From Endozoicomonas_A sp049275935 (GTDB lineage: Bacteria; Pseudomonadota; Gammaproteobacteria; Pseudomonadales; Endozoicomonadaceae), in NCBI RefSeq assembly GCF_049275935.1, contig NZ_CP184830.1, forward strand, positions 2,604,001 to 2,668,000: 64,000 nt of DNA, in the 5' to 3' direction. The notes under the pieces are model-generated. The model saw only the letters and a program-made list of their open reading frames with translations. It had not been told where the DNA came from and searched no databases. This document shows positions 58,135-64,000 of this stretch, piece after piece. Both the position numbers and the translations under genes were made by a program. Position 1 is the first letter of the stretch; each line of letters begins with the position of its first letter.

Positions 58135-59073
58135 ATGCTCAGAACCGCAGTAGTCGGGACGGGATATCTGGGAAAGTTTCACGCCCATAAGTACGCCATG
58201 TTACCTGGATCTCAGCTGGTCGGGGTGGCAGACATTGATGAAGACAGTGGTCGTCTTGTTGCCAGAGACTGTGCTACAGAGTTCTTCGCTGATTACCAAC
58301 AACTGTTAGATAAGGTGGATGCTGTCAGTATTGCGGTACCTACGTTGCTTCATCATAAGATTTCCAGGGATTTTCTCAGGGCTGGTGTGCATGTACTGGT
58401 CGAAAAGCCCATAACCTCCAGCCTGAATGAGGCCCATGAGCTGGTTCAGATAGCCAGACACCAGAAGCTGGTTCTGCAGGTAGGTTGCCTGGAGCGCTTT
58501 AACGAAGCACTTTCCGGGGTAGGCCCGCTGTTGAACAGACCCCGCTTTATTGAGTCCCACCGGCTGGCCGGATTCAAGCCACGTTCCATGGATATCAATG
58601 TGGTTATGGATCTTATGATCCATGACCTGGATATTATTCTCAGCATGGTCAACCAACCACTGGTGGATGTCGCTGCCAACGGTACCGCTGTTCTGTCTGA
58701 CTCGGTGGATATTGCCCAGGCACGGCTGACATTCAGCGGTGGCTGCGTAGCCAATGTGACCGCAAGCCGGATCAGTCAGAAAGCCAAGCGAAAAATGCAC
58801 ATCTTTCAGGAGAAGTCGTGCATTTGTATCGACTTTCAGTCTCTGAATCTGTCGCACTTTTACAAAGGCAAAGGTGAGATGTTTCCCGGCATTCCAAATA
58901 TTGAGTGTGATGCACTGAATTATAAAGACAGCGACTCCCTGCGCAGGGAAATAGAAGATTTCCTAAACTGTGTTCGTCACTCAAAAGCACCCAGGGTCAG
59001 CGGTGAAGATGGCCAGCGTGCCCTGGAGTTAGCTACCCGGATTTCCGACATCATTGAAGGAGGCATCCAGTGA
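58135..59073 (+). CDS. gnnA: Gfo/Idh/MocA oxidoreductase, GnnA-like
   Basis: 312 aa. Rossmann motif VVGTGYLGKFHA, EKPI motif with the family Lys, and LQVGCLERFN, ESHRLAGFKPR and DLMIHDLDIILS, a pattern I associate with the GnnA branch. GnnA oxidises the 3-hydroxyl of UDP-GlcNAc as the first step to UDP-GlcNAc3N, the lipid A precursor with amide chains. It overlaps the next gene by 4 bp. WbpB-like enzymes are the alternative. Confidence 0.6.
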   Translation: MLRTAVVGTGYLGKFHAHKYAMLPGSQLVGVADIDEDSGRLVARDCATEFFADYQQLLDKVDAVSIAVPTLLHHKISRDFLRAGVHVLVEKPITSSLNEAHELVQIARHQKLVLQVGCLERFNEALSGVGPLLNRPRFIESHRLAGFKPRSMDINVVMDLMIHDLDIILSMVNQPLVDVAANGTAVLSDSVDIAQARLTFSGGCVANVTASRISQKAKRKMHIFQEKSCICIDFQSLNLSHFYKGKGEMFPGIPNIECDALNYKDSDSLRREIEDFLNCVRHSKAPRVSGEDGQRALELATRISDIIEGGIQ

Positions 59074-60215
59074 GCTCGGAACCACTGATCCCGATGGTGG
59101 ATACACTCGCCTGGCACAAGCCTGTTCAGCAGGAACTCAGGTCGGCGGCCACACGGGTACTCGACTCAGGTCGTTTTCTGATGGGAGAGGAGGTGATGGC
59201 TTTTGAGCAGGAAGTCGGAACCTTTCTCCAGGCTAATCATACAGTCAGCTGCGCTAATGGCACCGATGCCCTGGTGCTTGCACTCTCAGCAGCGGGTCTG
59301 GGGCCTGGTGACGAAGTCATCACGACGCCCTTTACTTTTTTTGCCACCGCTGAGGCCATCGTTCGGGTGGGAGCAACACCAGTGTTTGCGGATATAGAAC
59401 CAGAGACGTTTAATATTGATCCACTTCGGGTAAAGGAAGCGATTACTGAACACACTCGTGCAGTGCTGGTGGTTCATCTGTTTGGTTTGCCTGCCCGTAT
59501 TCAGGAAATTCAGAGGCTCTGTGAGGAGCGATCTCTGCTGCTGATTGAGGATTGCGCCCAGTCTTTTGGTGCTTCAGTCAACGGCAGAATGATGGGAACC
59601 TGGGGTGACCTTGGTTGTTTCAGTTTTTTCCCCAGCAAGAACCTCGGTGGTTTTGGTGATGGCGGTCTAATCACCGCAAAGACGGAGTCTGTGGCGGAGC
59701 AGCTTAAGCTATTGAGAAACCACGGCAGTAGCGCCCAATACCGACATGAACGCATGGGTTTCAACAGTCGACTGGATGAAATGCAGGCGGCGCTGCTCAG
59801 GGTCAAGCTAAAGCATATTGCACGTTATAACGAAGAGCGAAAAAAAATAGCAGAAGACTACCGCTCCTGTCTGCAGGGGATGGATGTTCTGTTGCCGACA
59901 GGACAGGAGCATGTTTACCACCAGTTTACGGTATTGACCGATCAGCGAGATCAACTGAGGGAGCATCTGGCCAGCCAGGGCGTTGCATCAGCCCTGTATT
60001 ATCCGATGCCACTGCATCAGCAGCCGGTGTTTGAGGGTTTGCCAATGACACAGGATCTTTTTGTTGCCGAGCAGGTGTCCCGGCATTGTCTTTCCCTGCC
60101 TGTTTTTCCGGGGATGACGGAGACACAAGTGAATCGGGTCGCTGAGTCGGTTTCCCGTTTCTTCTCGGATGACAGTGCAGAATTTGCGTACTGGTTCGCC
60201 GGAGTCGCACCCTGA
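59070..60215 (+). CDS. gnnB: DegT/DnrJ/EryC1 sugar aminotransferase, GnnB-like
   Basis: 381 aa, GTG start overlapping gnnA (GTGA). PLP fold: NGTDALVLALSAAGLGPGDE, TTPFTFFATAEAI, LLIEDCAQSFGA and Schiff-base Lys in FFPSKNLGGFGD. It would transaminate the 3-keto sugar made by the preceding enzyme. Coupled translation and the order oxidoreductase-aminotransferase fit gnnA-gnnB. The alternative is an O-antigen WbpE-type transaminase. Confidence 0.65.
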   Translation: MSSEPLIPMVDTLAWHKPVQQELRSAATRVLDSGRFLMGEEVMAFEQEVGTFLQANHTVSCANGTDALVLALSAAGLGPGDEVITTPFTFFATAEAIVRVGATPVFADIEPETFNIDPLRVKEAITEHTRAVLVVHLFGLPARIQEIQRLCEERSLLLIEDCAQSFGASVNGRMMGTWGDLGCFSFFPSKNLGGFGDGGLITAKTESVAEQLKLLRNHGSSAQYRHERMGFNSRLDEMQAALLRVKLKHIARYNEERKKIAEDYRSCLQGMDVLLPTGQEHVYHQFTVLTDQRDQLREHLASQGVASALYYPMPLHQQPVFEGLPMTQDLFVAEQVSRHCLSLPVFPGMTETQVNRVAESVSRFFSDDSAEFAYWFAGVAP

Positions 60216-60241
60216 ATAACTGGCACTGTGCGGTATTGGTA

Positions 60242-61429
60242 ATGGCCCTTTTTTCCTCTCAAGTGGTCCATTCAGCCCCGTTTTATGATCAGCTTGAGGC
60301 GGTTCAGCTGGACGATGCCCACTTTGATGCTCAGGGGCGAGTGGTGATGATCGGCAATATTGATCGCAAGGTTGTCTGTCTTCGCCCTATGCGAAAAGGG
60401 TTGCCAGAGATTAGTGCCGAGAGTCTGGGTGAACAGTTAAGAGTCCATTTATACGGTCATGGAGGCAGTGGCTGGACGCTTCTCTGGGGGAGTGTCGACA
60501 AGGCTATGGCCCTGTTTGAGAAGAAGGCCAGAGAGCATAAATTCAACGACCAGGTCCCCATTACGGTCATTGGCGCGGGCTGTATGGGAAAAGCCTTGGC
60601 TTTATCACTCCATCATGCAGGCTACCGGAGCATTCGTATTGTCGCCGAGCAAGACAACCGTATTGCTTCTCTGAACTCAACCGGCTATCTGGCCATGGTG
60701 TCTCTGGCAACAGAAAATGAAACAGAGAAAAAAGAGGCTGAACAGCTGGCCATTGAGACGCTCAAGGGTTACCAAAGGGTAGACAGCGGAACCCATCCCA
60801 TCATCAATGAAGGGGTTCATCTTATTGATGTTTACAGTGGTCTGGGCAAAGAAGACGAGGAAGGTCCCCTGGAAACTTATACCGGTATTGAGCCCTTTGC
60901 CGAGGCAGGATTGTTACCCAAACCAGAGAAAGGCGTGGTTGAGTTTTCGACCGGTGTGAGTTACCCGATGCAAAAATTCCGGACTTACTTTATGGATACT
61001 GCTGTCATTATGGCAGCCTTTGATCGTGAACTCAGAACCAGAAAGATTCCCGTGATCCATAAGACAGTGGACAGTCTGGATGATATTAAAACCGATGTTG
61101 TTTTTAACTGTTCCGGGCTCGGGGCCGGCAAACTGAATCACGATGACAGGGTCTACCCAAACATGGGATTGTTGCTGGATCTGGCTCATCAACCCCTGAA
61201 AAAGCTCGACTACATTATTTACACTCGCTACCAGCCGCCGGGAGCACCGAAACGAACCAGCCCTGCGGATAAAGCGGACATCTATTTTATGCCCAGAGGG
61301 GGAGGGTTACTGGGAGCCACTTTTGTCGACCACAATGACGGCTCGGATAAGGCTCTGAATGAAGCCTTATTTACAAAAATACTAAGGGAAAACAAGCAGT
61401 TTTTTGGCTATCCAATTAATCCTCATTGA
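60242..61429 (+). CDS. FAD-dependent oxidoreductase, D-amino-acid oxidase-like, exported
   Basis: 395 aa from ATG 60242 (MALFSSQVVHSAPFYDQL). The N-terminus looks like the end of a signal peptide, so the real start may be a little upstream; a CTG at 60212 overlapping the gnnB stop has GGAG 7 nt before it and would give a full signal peptide. Dinucleotide motif TVIGAGCMGKALALSL; C-terminal VFNCSGLGAGKLNHD and PRGGGLLGATFVDHN resemble DAO-fold flavoproteins. Substrate unknown. Confidence 0.55.
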   Translation: MALFSSQVVHSAPFYDQLEAVQLDDAHFDAQGRVVMIGNIDRKVVCLRPMRKGLPEISAESLGEQLRVHLYGHGGSGWTLLWGSVDKAMALFEKKAREHKFNDQVPITVIGAGCMGKALALSLHHAGYRSIRIVAEQDNRIASLNSTGYLAMVSLATENETEKKEAEQLAIETLKGYQRVDSGTHPIINEGVHLIDVYSGLGKEDEEGPLETYTGIEPFAEAGLLPKPEKGVVEFSTGVSYPMQKFRTYFMDTAVIMAAFDRELRTRKIPVIHKTVDSLDDIKTDVVFNCSGLGAGKLNHDDRVYPNMGLLLDLAHQPLKKLDYIIYTRYQPPGAPKRTSPADKADIYFMPRGGGLLGATFVDHNDGSDKALNEALFTKILRENKQFFGYPINPH

Positions 61430-61626
61430 GACGCTGAGCAGGTATCAAAGAACGGACAGATGAACCCAGCCGCAGTCAAAAAAAGCAGCAGCGCCAAAGA
61501 AGCATAATGACCAACTATGGGGCTGCCGATGGCTACAGCTAAACCAGCCAAAGAATTGACAACCGCTCCGAGCCCGGAAATTCCTCCAAACGGTAAACCC
61601 AACTCTCAACTTTGTCACCTGAACAA

Positions 61627-62244
61627 TTACCGGAGAGATGAACGCACAGCAGCCAGCCTGCCGGCACTGAGGGCCATATTCGTGAGTAATCCGGAGGCAA
61701 CGTCGGCCCCATCCCTGGCTCTGAAAACAGAAGGAATGGCGCTGTCAAACAGGTCGTCGTCTGATGAACTGGACGAAGAGCTATCATCAGAATCGGACTG
61801 AACAGCGGTCCTCCTTGGCTGAGACTGAACAGGATTGCAAGAGCCATAACTATTTCCTGTGTCTGATGAAGACACTGTCAATAGTCGCTCCTGAGACGGT
61901 TGCAGCCCACGGGAAAAGGTGTCCATCCTGATACAGTTGGCGATCCCTCGCTCCCGAATATCAGTGCCCTTGAAGTCATTGCCAGAAACACAAAGGCAGC
62001 TAATACCAGCGCCAACAATAGCGCCAACAGGACCGCCGAGGTAGGCACCTACGGGCTTGAAACCGGCTACACAATAACAACCCAGAGCTGAGACAGCACC
62101 ACTCATCACGGTAGCGCCGCCAACCGGTAAAACCCATTTTGAAACAACGCCATCCGGACACTTAAAAGTAGAATCCGATGCTCTGTCAGCCGACGGTTGT
62201 GGCTGTCTTGTCACCGGTGGTAACGCAGAATTTGCTCCATTCAT
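61627..62244 (-). CDS. glycine-rich membrane-active-looking protein, copy 1
   Basis: 205 aa, ATG 62244 with GAGGAGA upstream. No signal peptide. Residues about 25-90 form a Gly/Ala/Cys-rich hydrophobic region (GGATVMSGAVSALGCYCVAG, GGPVGAIVGAGISCLCVSG), a glycine-zipper-like membrane segment. A conserved RERGIANCIRMDTF motif follows, then an Asp/Ser run (SDSDDSSSSSSSDDD). It shares the CPDGVVSK start and layout with the next gene. Glycine zippers occur in membrane-inserting effectors, but the function is not known. Confidence 0.55.
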   Translation of the reverse strand: MNGANSALPPVTRQPQPSADRASDSTFKCPDGVVSKWVLPVGGATVMSGAVSALGCYCVAGFKPVGAYLGGPVGAIVGAGISCLCVSGNDFKGTDIRERGIANCIRMDTFSRGLQPSQERLLTVSSSDTGNSYGSCNPVQSQPRRTAVQSDSDDSSSSSSSDDDLFDSAIPSVFRARDGADVASGLLTNMALSAGRLAAVRSSLR

Positions 62245-62267
62245 ATTTCATTTCTCCTCAGAAAATA

Positions 62268-62375
62268 AATTATTTACACCCCAGGATTTTCCGTTGTTTT
62301 AATGCTGGCTGTACCCGGTGGATTAAATTCTAAGACCGAATCATGCTGCAAAAGTTCCTCCGGAGTTGCGCCGGG
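62268..62375 (-). repeat. duplicated upstream region of the glycine-rich pair
   Basis: About 110 bp (TTATTTACACC...CAGGATTTTCC...AATCATGC.GCAAAAGTTCCTCC) recur at about 62945-63055. Each copy lies directly before one of the two paralogues and so may hold their promoter and control sites. Confidence 0.6.
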
Positions 62376-62385
62376 AGTAGCGCTT

Positions 62386-62928
62386 CTACGGATAGATCTT
62401 TAAGTTAAGAGATAAGGAAGGATCACCCGCATTTGGCTGATAACGAACAGCAGCTCCTATCCGGGGACAGCCAGCAGCAGTTGGCTGGGACCGAACAGGA
62501 CCGGTACTGCCAGAACTATTGCCTGCGGCCAATGAAGTCAATGCCGATGTTAGCTCCTGACACTGTTGCTGCTCACCGGTGAGGATGTTCGTCATCGTAA
62601 ATCCTGTAATTGCTCGTTCCTGAAGCCCGGTGCAGCTGGGGGATTTGCAGGCAACATAAGTGCCAACAGCGGCTCCAGCAACAGTGCCAATAACAAGACA
62701 GCAGGCAGCAGAGGCACCTACAGCAGCACTACTTGAGCTGGTGTAGGCATTTACGGGGTTCAAGCAGGCTGTAGCAGCACCACACAGGATACCGACAACA
62801 CCACCGATCACGGAACCGCCGCCAACCTTTGAAACAGCGCCATCCGGACACTTACAGTTATTATCCGGTGCTATCTGAACCGTCAGTTGCGGCTGTGTTA
62901 TCACCGGTGGGAAATCTAATGTATTCAT
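62386..62928 (-). CDS. glycine-rich membrane-active-looking protein, copy 2
   Basis: 180 aa, ATG 62928 behind AAGGAGAG. Paralogue of the gene at 61627: CKCPDGAVSKVGG, a Gly/Ala/Cys hydrophobic region (GGSVIGGVVGILCGAATACL, GASAACCLVIGTVAGAAVGT), then LQERAITGFTMTNILTGEQ matching the RERGIANCIRMDTF block. No acidic run. The ~110 bp upstream of both starts are similar, so gene and promoter were duplicated together. Confidence 0.55.
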   Translation of the reverse strand: MNTLDFPPVITQPQLTVQIAPDNNCKCPDGAVSKVGGGSVIGGVVGILCGAATACLNPVNAYTSSSSAAVGASAACCLVIGTVAGAAVGTYVACKSPSCTGLQERAITGFTMTNILTGEQQQCQELTSALTSLAAGNSSGSTGPVRSQPTAAGCPRIGAAVRYQPNAGDPSLSLNLKIYP

Positions 62929-63199
62929 ATTTCTTCTCTCCTTAGAAAATTAAGTTATTTACACCTCAGGATTTTCCATTGCACTAATGCTGGCTGTAAT
63001 CGCTGGCATTAAATATTTAGATCGAATCATGCCGCAAAAGTTCCTCCAGAATTGCCACAATTCAGGCTAAAGGCTCTTGTAAGGGCTAACGGGGATGTTA
63101 CTAAGAAGCCTTCGCAAGAAGGGTAAAGCCCACTAATGGCGAAGTAATGAATTTGCTGGGCTGGAAAAACTTCGAGGTCTTAAAGGGCAAACTTGAGCT

Positions 63200-63490
63200 T
63201 TAATGTCCGTTGCCTGTGCAAGTATTAAGGTTAATGTGAACTTTAAGACCTTCCGGCGTGGTGGGCTTGTCGGGAATGCTCAACCCTTCCACCGGTTGCA
63301 GTACCTGAGTGATATAGTCCGACGATGCTGGCAGCTCCAGGTTCTGCCCCTGACTGCCCGCCAGACCCAACTGCACCAGATCACGGCGCAAGACAACGGC
63401 ATCACCGGCGGCCCCGGTGCGACCCAATAGCCGGTTCAGGATTTCCCGAACGTAGCGGTCAACACTGCTGGGTAGTGCAGGGAAGCTCAT
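63200..63490 (-). CDS. hypothetical, possible phage tail-fibre-related fragment
   Basis: 96 aa (MSFPALPSSVDRYVREILNR...). The segment LGRTGAAGDAVVLRRDLVQLGLA followed by a PDKPTTPEGLKV turn resembles parts of phage tail-tip or fibre proteins, judged by eye only. No other phage gene is near. Divergent from yefM. Confidence 0.3.
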   Translation of the reverse strand: MSFPALPSSVDRYVREILNRLLGRTGAAGDAVVLRRDLVQLGLAGSQGQNLELPASSDYITQVLQPVEGLSIPDKPTTPEGLKVHINLNTCTGNGH

Positions 63491-63531
63491 AATTCGTTAG
63501 TCCTTTATTTCTAATCATTATTGGCCTATAA

Positions 63532-63547
63532 GTACGTATATACGTAC
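63532..63547. promoter_or_regulatory. 16-bp perfect palindrome before yefM
   Basis: GTACGTATATACGTAC, 37 bp before the yefM ATG, followed by AGTACT at 63566-63571. YefM autoregulates by binding a long and a short palindrome with related cores (TGTACA in E. coli), so this is the likely operator. Confidence 0.6.
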
Positions 63548-63583
63548 AATGAAGCCACTAAAATAAGTACTGGAGTTTACATC

Positions 63584-63838
63584 ATGGATGTTATGAGTTA
63601 TTCAGATTTTCGAGCACAACTGGCCAGTACCATGGATAGGGTGAATGATAACCACAAGCCTGTAATGGTCACACGGCAAAATGGTAAGCCCGCTGTACTT
63701 ATGTCTGTCGAAGATTTCAATGCTTATCAGGAAACGGCTTATCTAATGTCCAGCCCTGAAAATGCTCGTCGTTTAAATGAAGCCATCGCTGAAATTGAGG
63801 CCGGTAATGCAGTCCAGCATGGATTAATAGAAGAATGA
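63584..63838 (+). CDS. yefM: YefM-type antitoxin (Phd/YefM family)
   Basis: 84 aa from ATG 63584 (MDVMSYSDFRAQLASTMDRV); the frame continues upstream without a ribosome site. Phd/YefM fold: VMVTRQNGKPAVLMSVEDFNAYQETAYLM, then the C-terminal toxin-neutralising helix SPENARRLNEAIAEIEAGN. It binds its own operator and YoeB. Stop and toxin start overlap (ATGA). Confidence 0.93.
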   Translation: MDVMSYSDFRAQLASTMDRVNDNHKPVMVTRQNGKPAVLMSVEDFNAYQETAYLMSSPENARRLNEAIAEIEAGNAVQHGLIEE

Positions 63839-64000
63839 TACTTTCTTGGGCTGAAACCGCATGGGAAGATTACCTGTTTTGGCAGTCTCATGACAACAGA
63901 ATGCTAAAACGTATTAATACCTTAATAAAAGACACTAAGCGGCAGCCGTTCGAAGGTCTGGGTAGCCCAGAACCACTTAAACATGATAAGTCGGGTTACT
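63835..64000 (+). CDS. yoeB: YoeB-type mRNA endonuclease toxin (3' end outside window)
   Basis: Translates as MILSWAETAWEDYLFWQSHD... to KHDKSGY, about 55 of the usual ~85 residues before the window ends. WEDYLFWQ and TKRQPFEGLGSPEPLKHDKSG are the YoeB signatures. A ribosome-dependent mRNA interferase of the RelE fold. The catalytic C-terminal His/Tyr lie outside the window. Confidence 0.93.
   Translation, partial: MILSWAETAWEDYLFWQSHDNRMLKRINTLIKDTKRQPFEGLGSPEPLKHDKSGY

Noticed and set aside
61517..61801. 94-codon plus-strand frame
   Set aside because: It mostly overlaps the glycine-rich protein gene on the other strand, whose Ser/Asp run makes the antisense look coding.
62945..63055. Short upstream frame (MIRSKYLMP...) before the second glycine-rich gene
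   Set aside because: The spacing from GGAGG to its ATG is 12 nt, and the duplicate copy upstream of the other paralogue has a stop after four codons, so it is not conserved.

Overview
The window looks like chromosome of a marine gammaproteobacterium of the Oceanospirillales/Hahellaceae type, most likely Endozoicomonas or a close relative. This is inferred from the mix of Pseudomonas-like housekeeping blocks (tesA/ybbA/ybbP, HAD-rppH-ptsP, ppk-hemB, sfsA-dksA-gluQRS-cbrXAB) with animal-associated accessory genes (a ceramidase-like enzyme, a tryptophan dioxygenase/kynureninase pair, a large secreted multigene family) and many small mobile elements. No rRNA, tRNA or CRISPR array was seen.

Layout. 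1-993: the end of a patatin-like lipase. 1091-13877: nine tandem minus-strand paralogues of an unrecognised secreted protein with an N-terminal four-cysteine knuckle; the spacers carry shared palindromes, a conserved downstream element and two copies of a 161-bp TA-flanked miniature element. 14029-17991: tesA divergent from an ABC transporter (ybbA-ybbP type). 18478-23154: a small hypothetical gene, a ceramidase-like gene, an isolated fliO with a FliT-like neighbour, and an AmpD-type amidase. 23154-27273: a decay zone with a gutted VapBC-type pair, a DUF3037 gene split by a miniature element that was then hit by an IS1182-family insertion sequence, a broken HipA-like kinase fragment and a decayed gene duplicate. 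27517-48465: a secreted beta-helix-like protein, PhyH dioxygenase, rlmI, the TDO/kynureninase pair, HAD-rppH-ptsP, DUF2541, NRDE, a nitrilase-family gene, ppk, hemB, a TVP38 protein with a MerA-like flavoprotein, and a coiled-coil gene pair. 48474-57981: a periplasmic hypothetical, cbrB-cbrA-cbrX, parDE, a secreted hypothetical, gluQRS, dksA and sfsA. 58135-64000: a gnnA/gnnB-like pair that may make the diamino sugar of an amide-linked lipid A, an FAD oxidoreductase, two tandem glycine-rich membrane-active-looking proteins, a possible phage-tail relic and the start of a yefM-yoeB module.

Main candidate for something undescribed: the nine-gene secreted array. Its copies fall into two knuckle classes. 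Four of them form a recent 3.0-kb two-gene duplication, there are signs of exchange between copies, and the same 18-20-bp element lies 37-60 bp (plus any miniature-element insertion) past the stop codon of eight of the nine. Other points for follow-up are the ceramidase-like protein with Thr at the expected Ser nucleophile, the precisely reconstructable nested insertion in the DUF3037 gene, and the interrupted dksA/cbrAB synteny.
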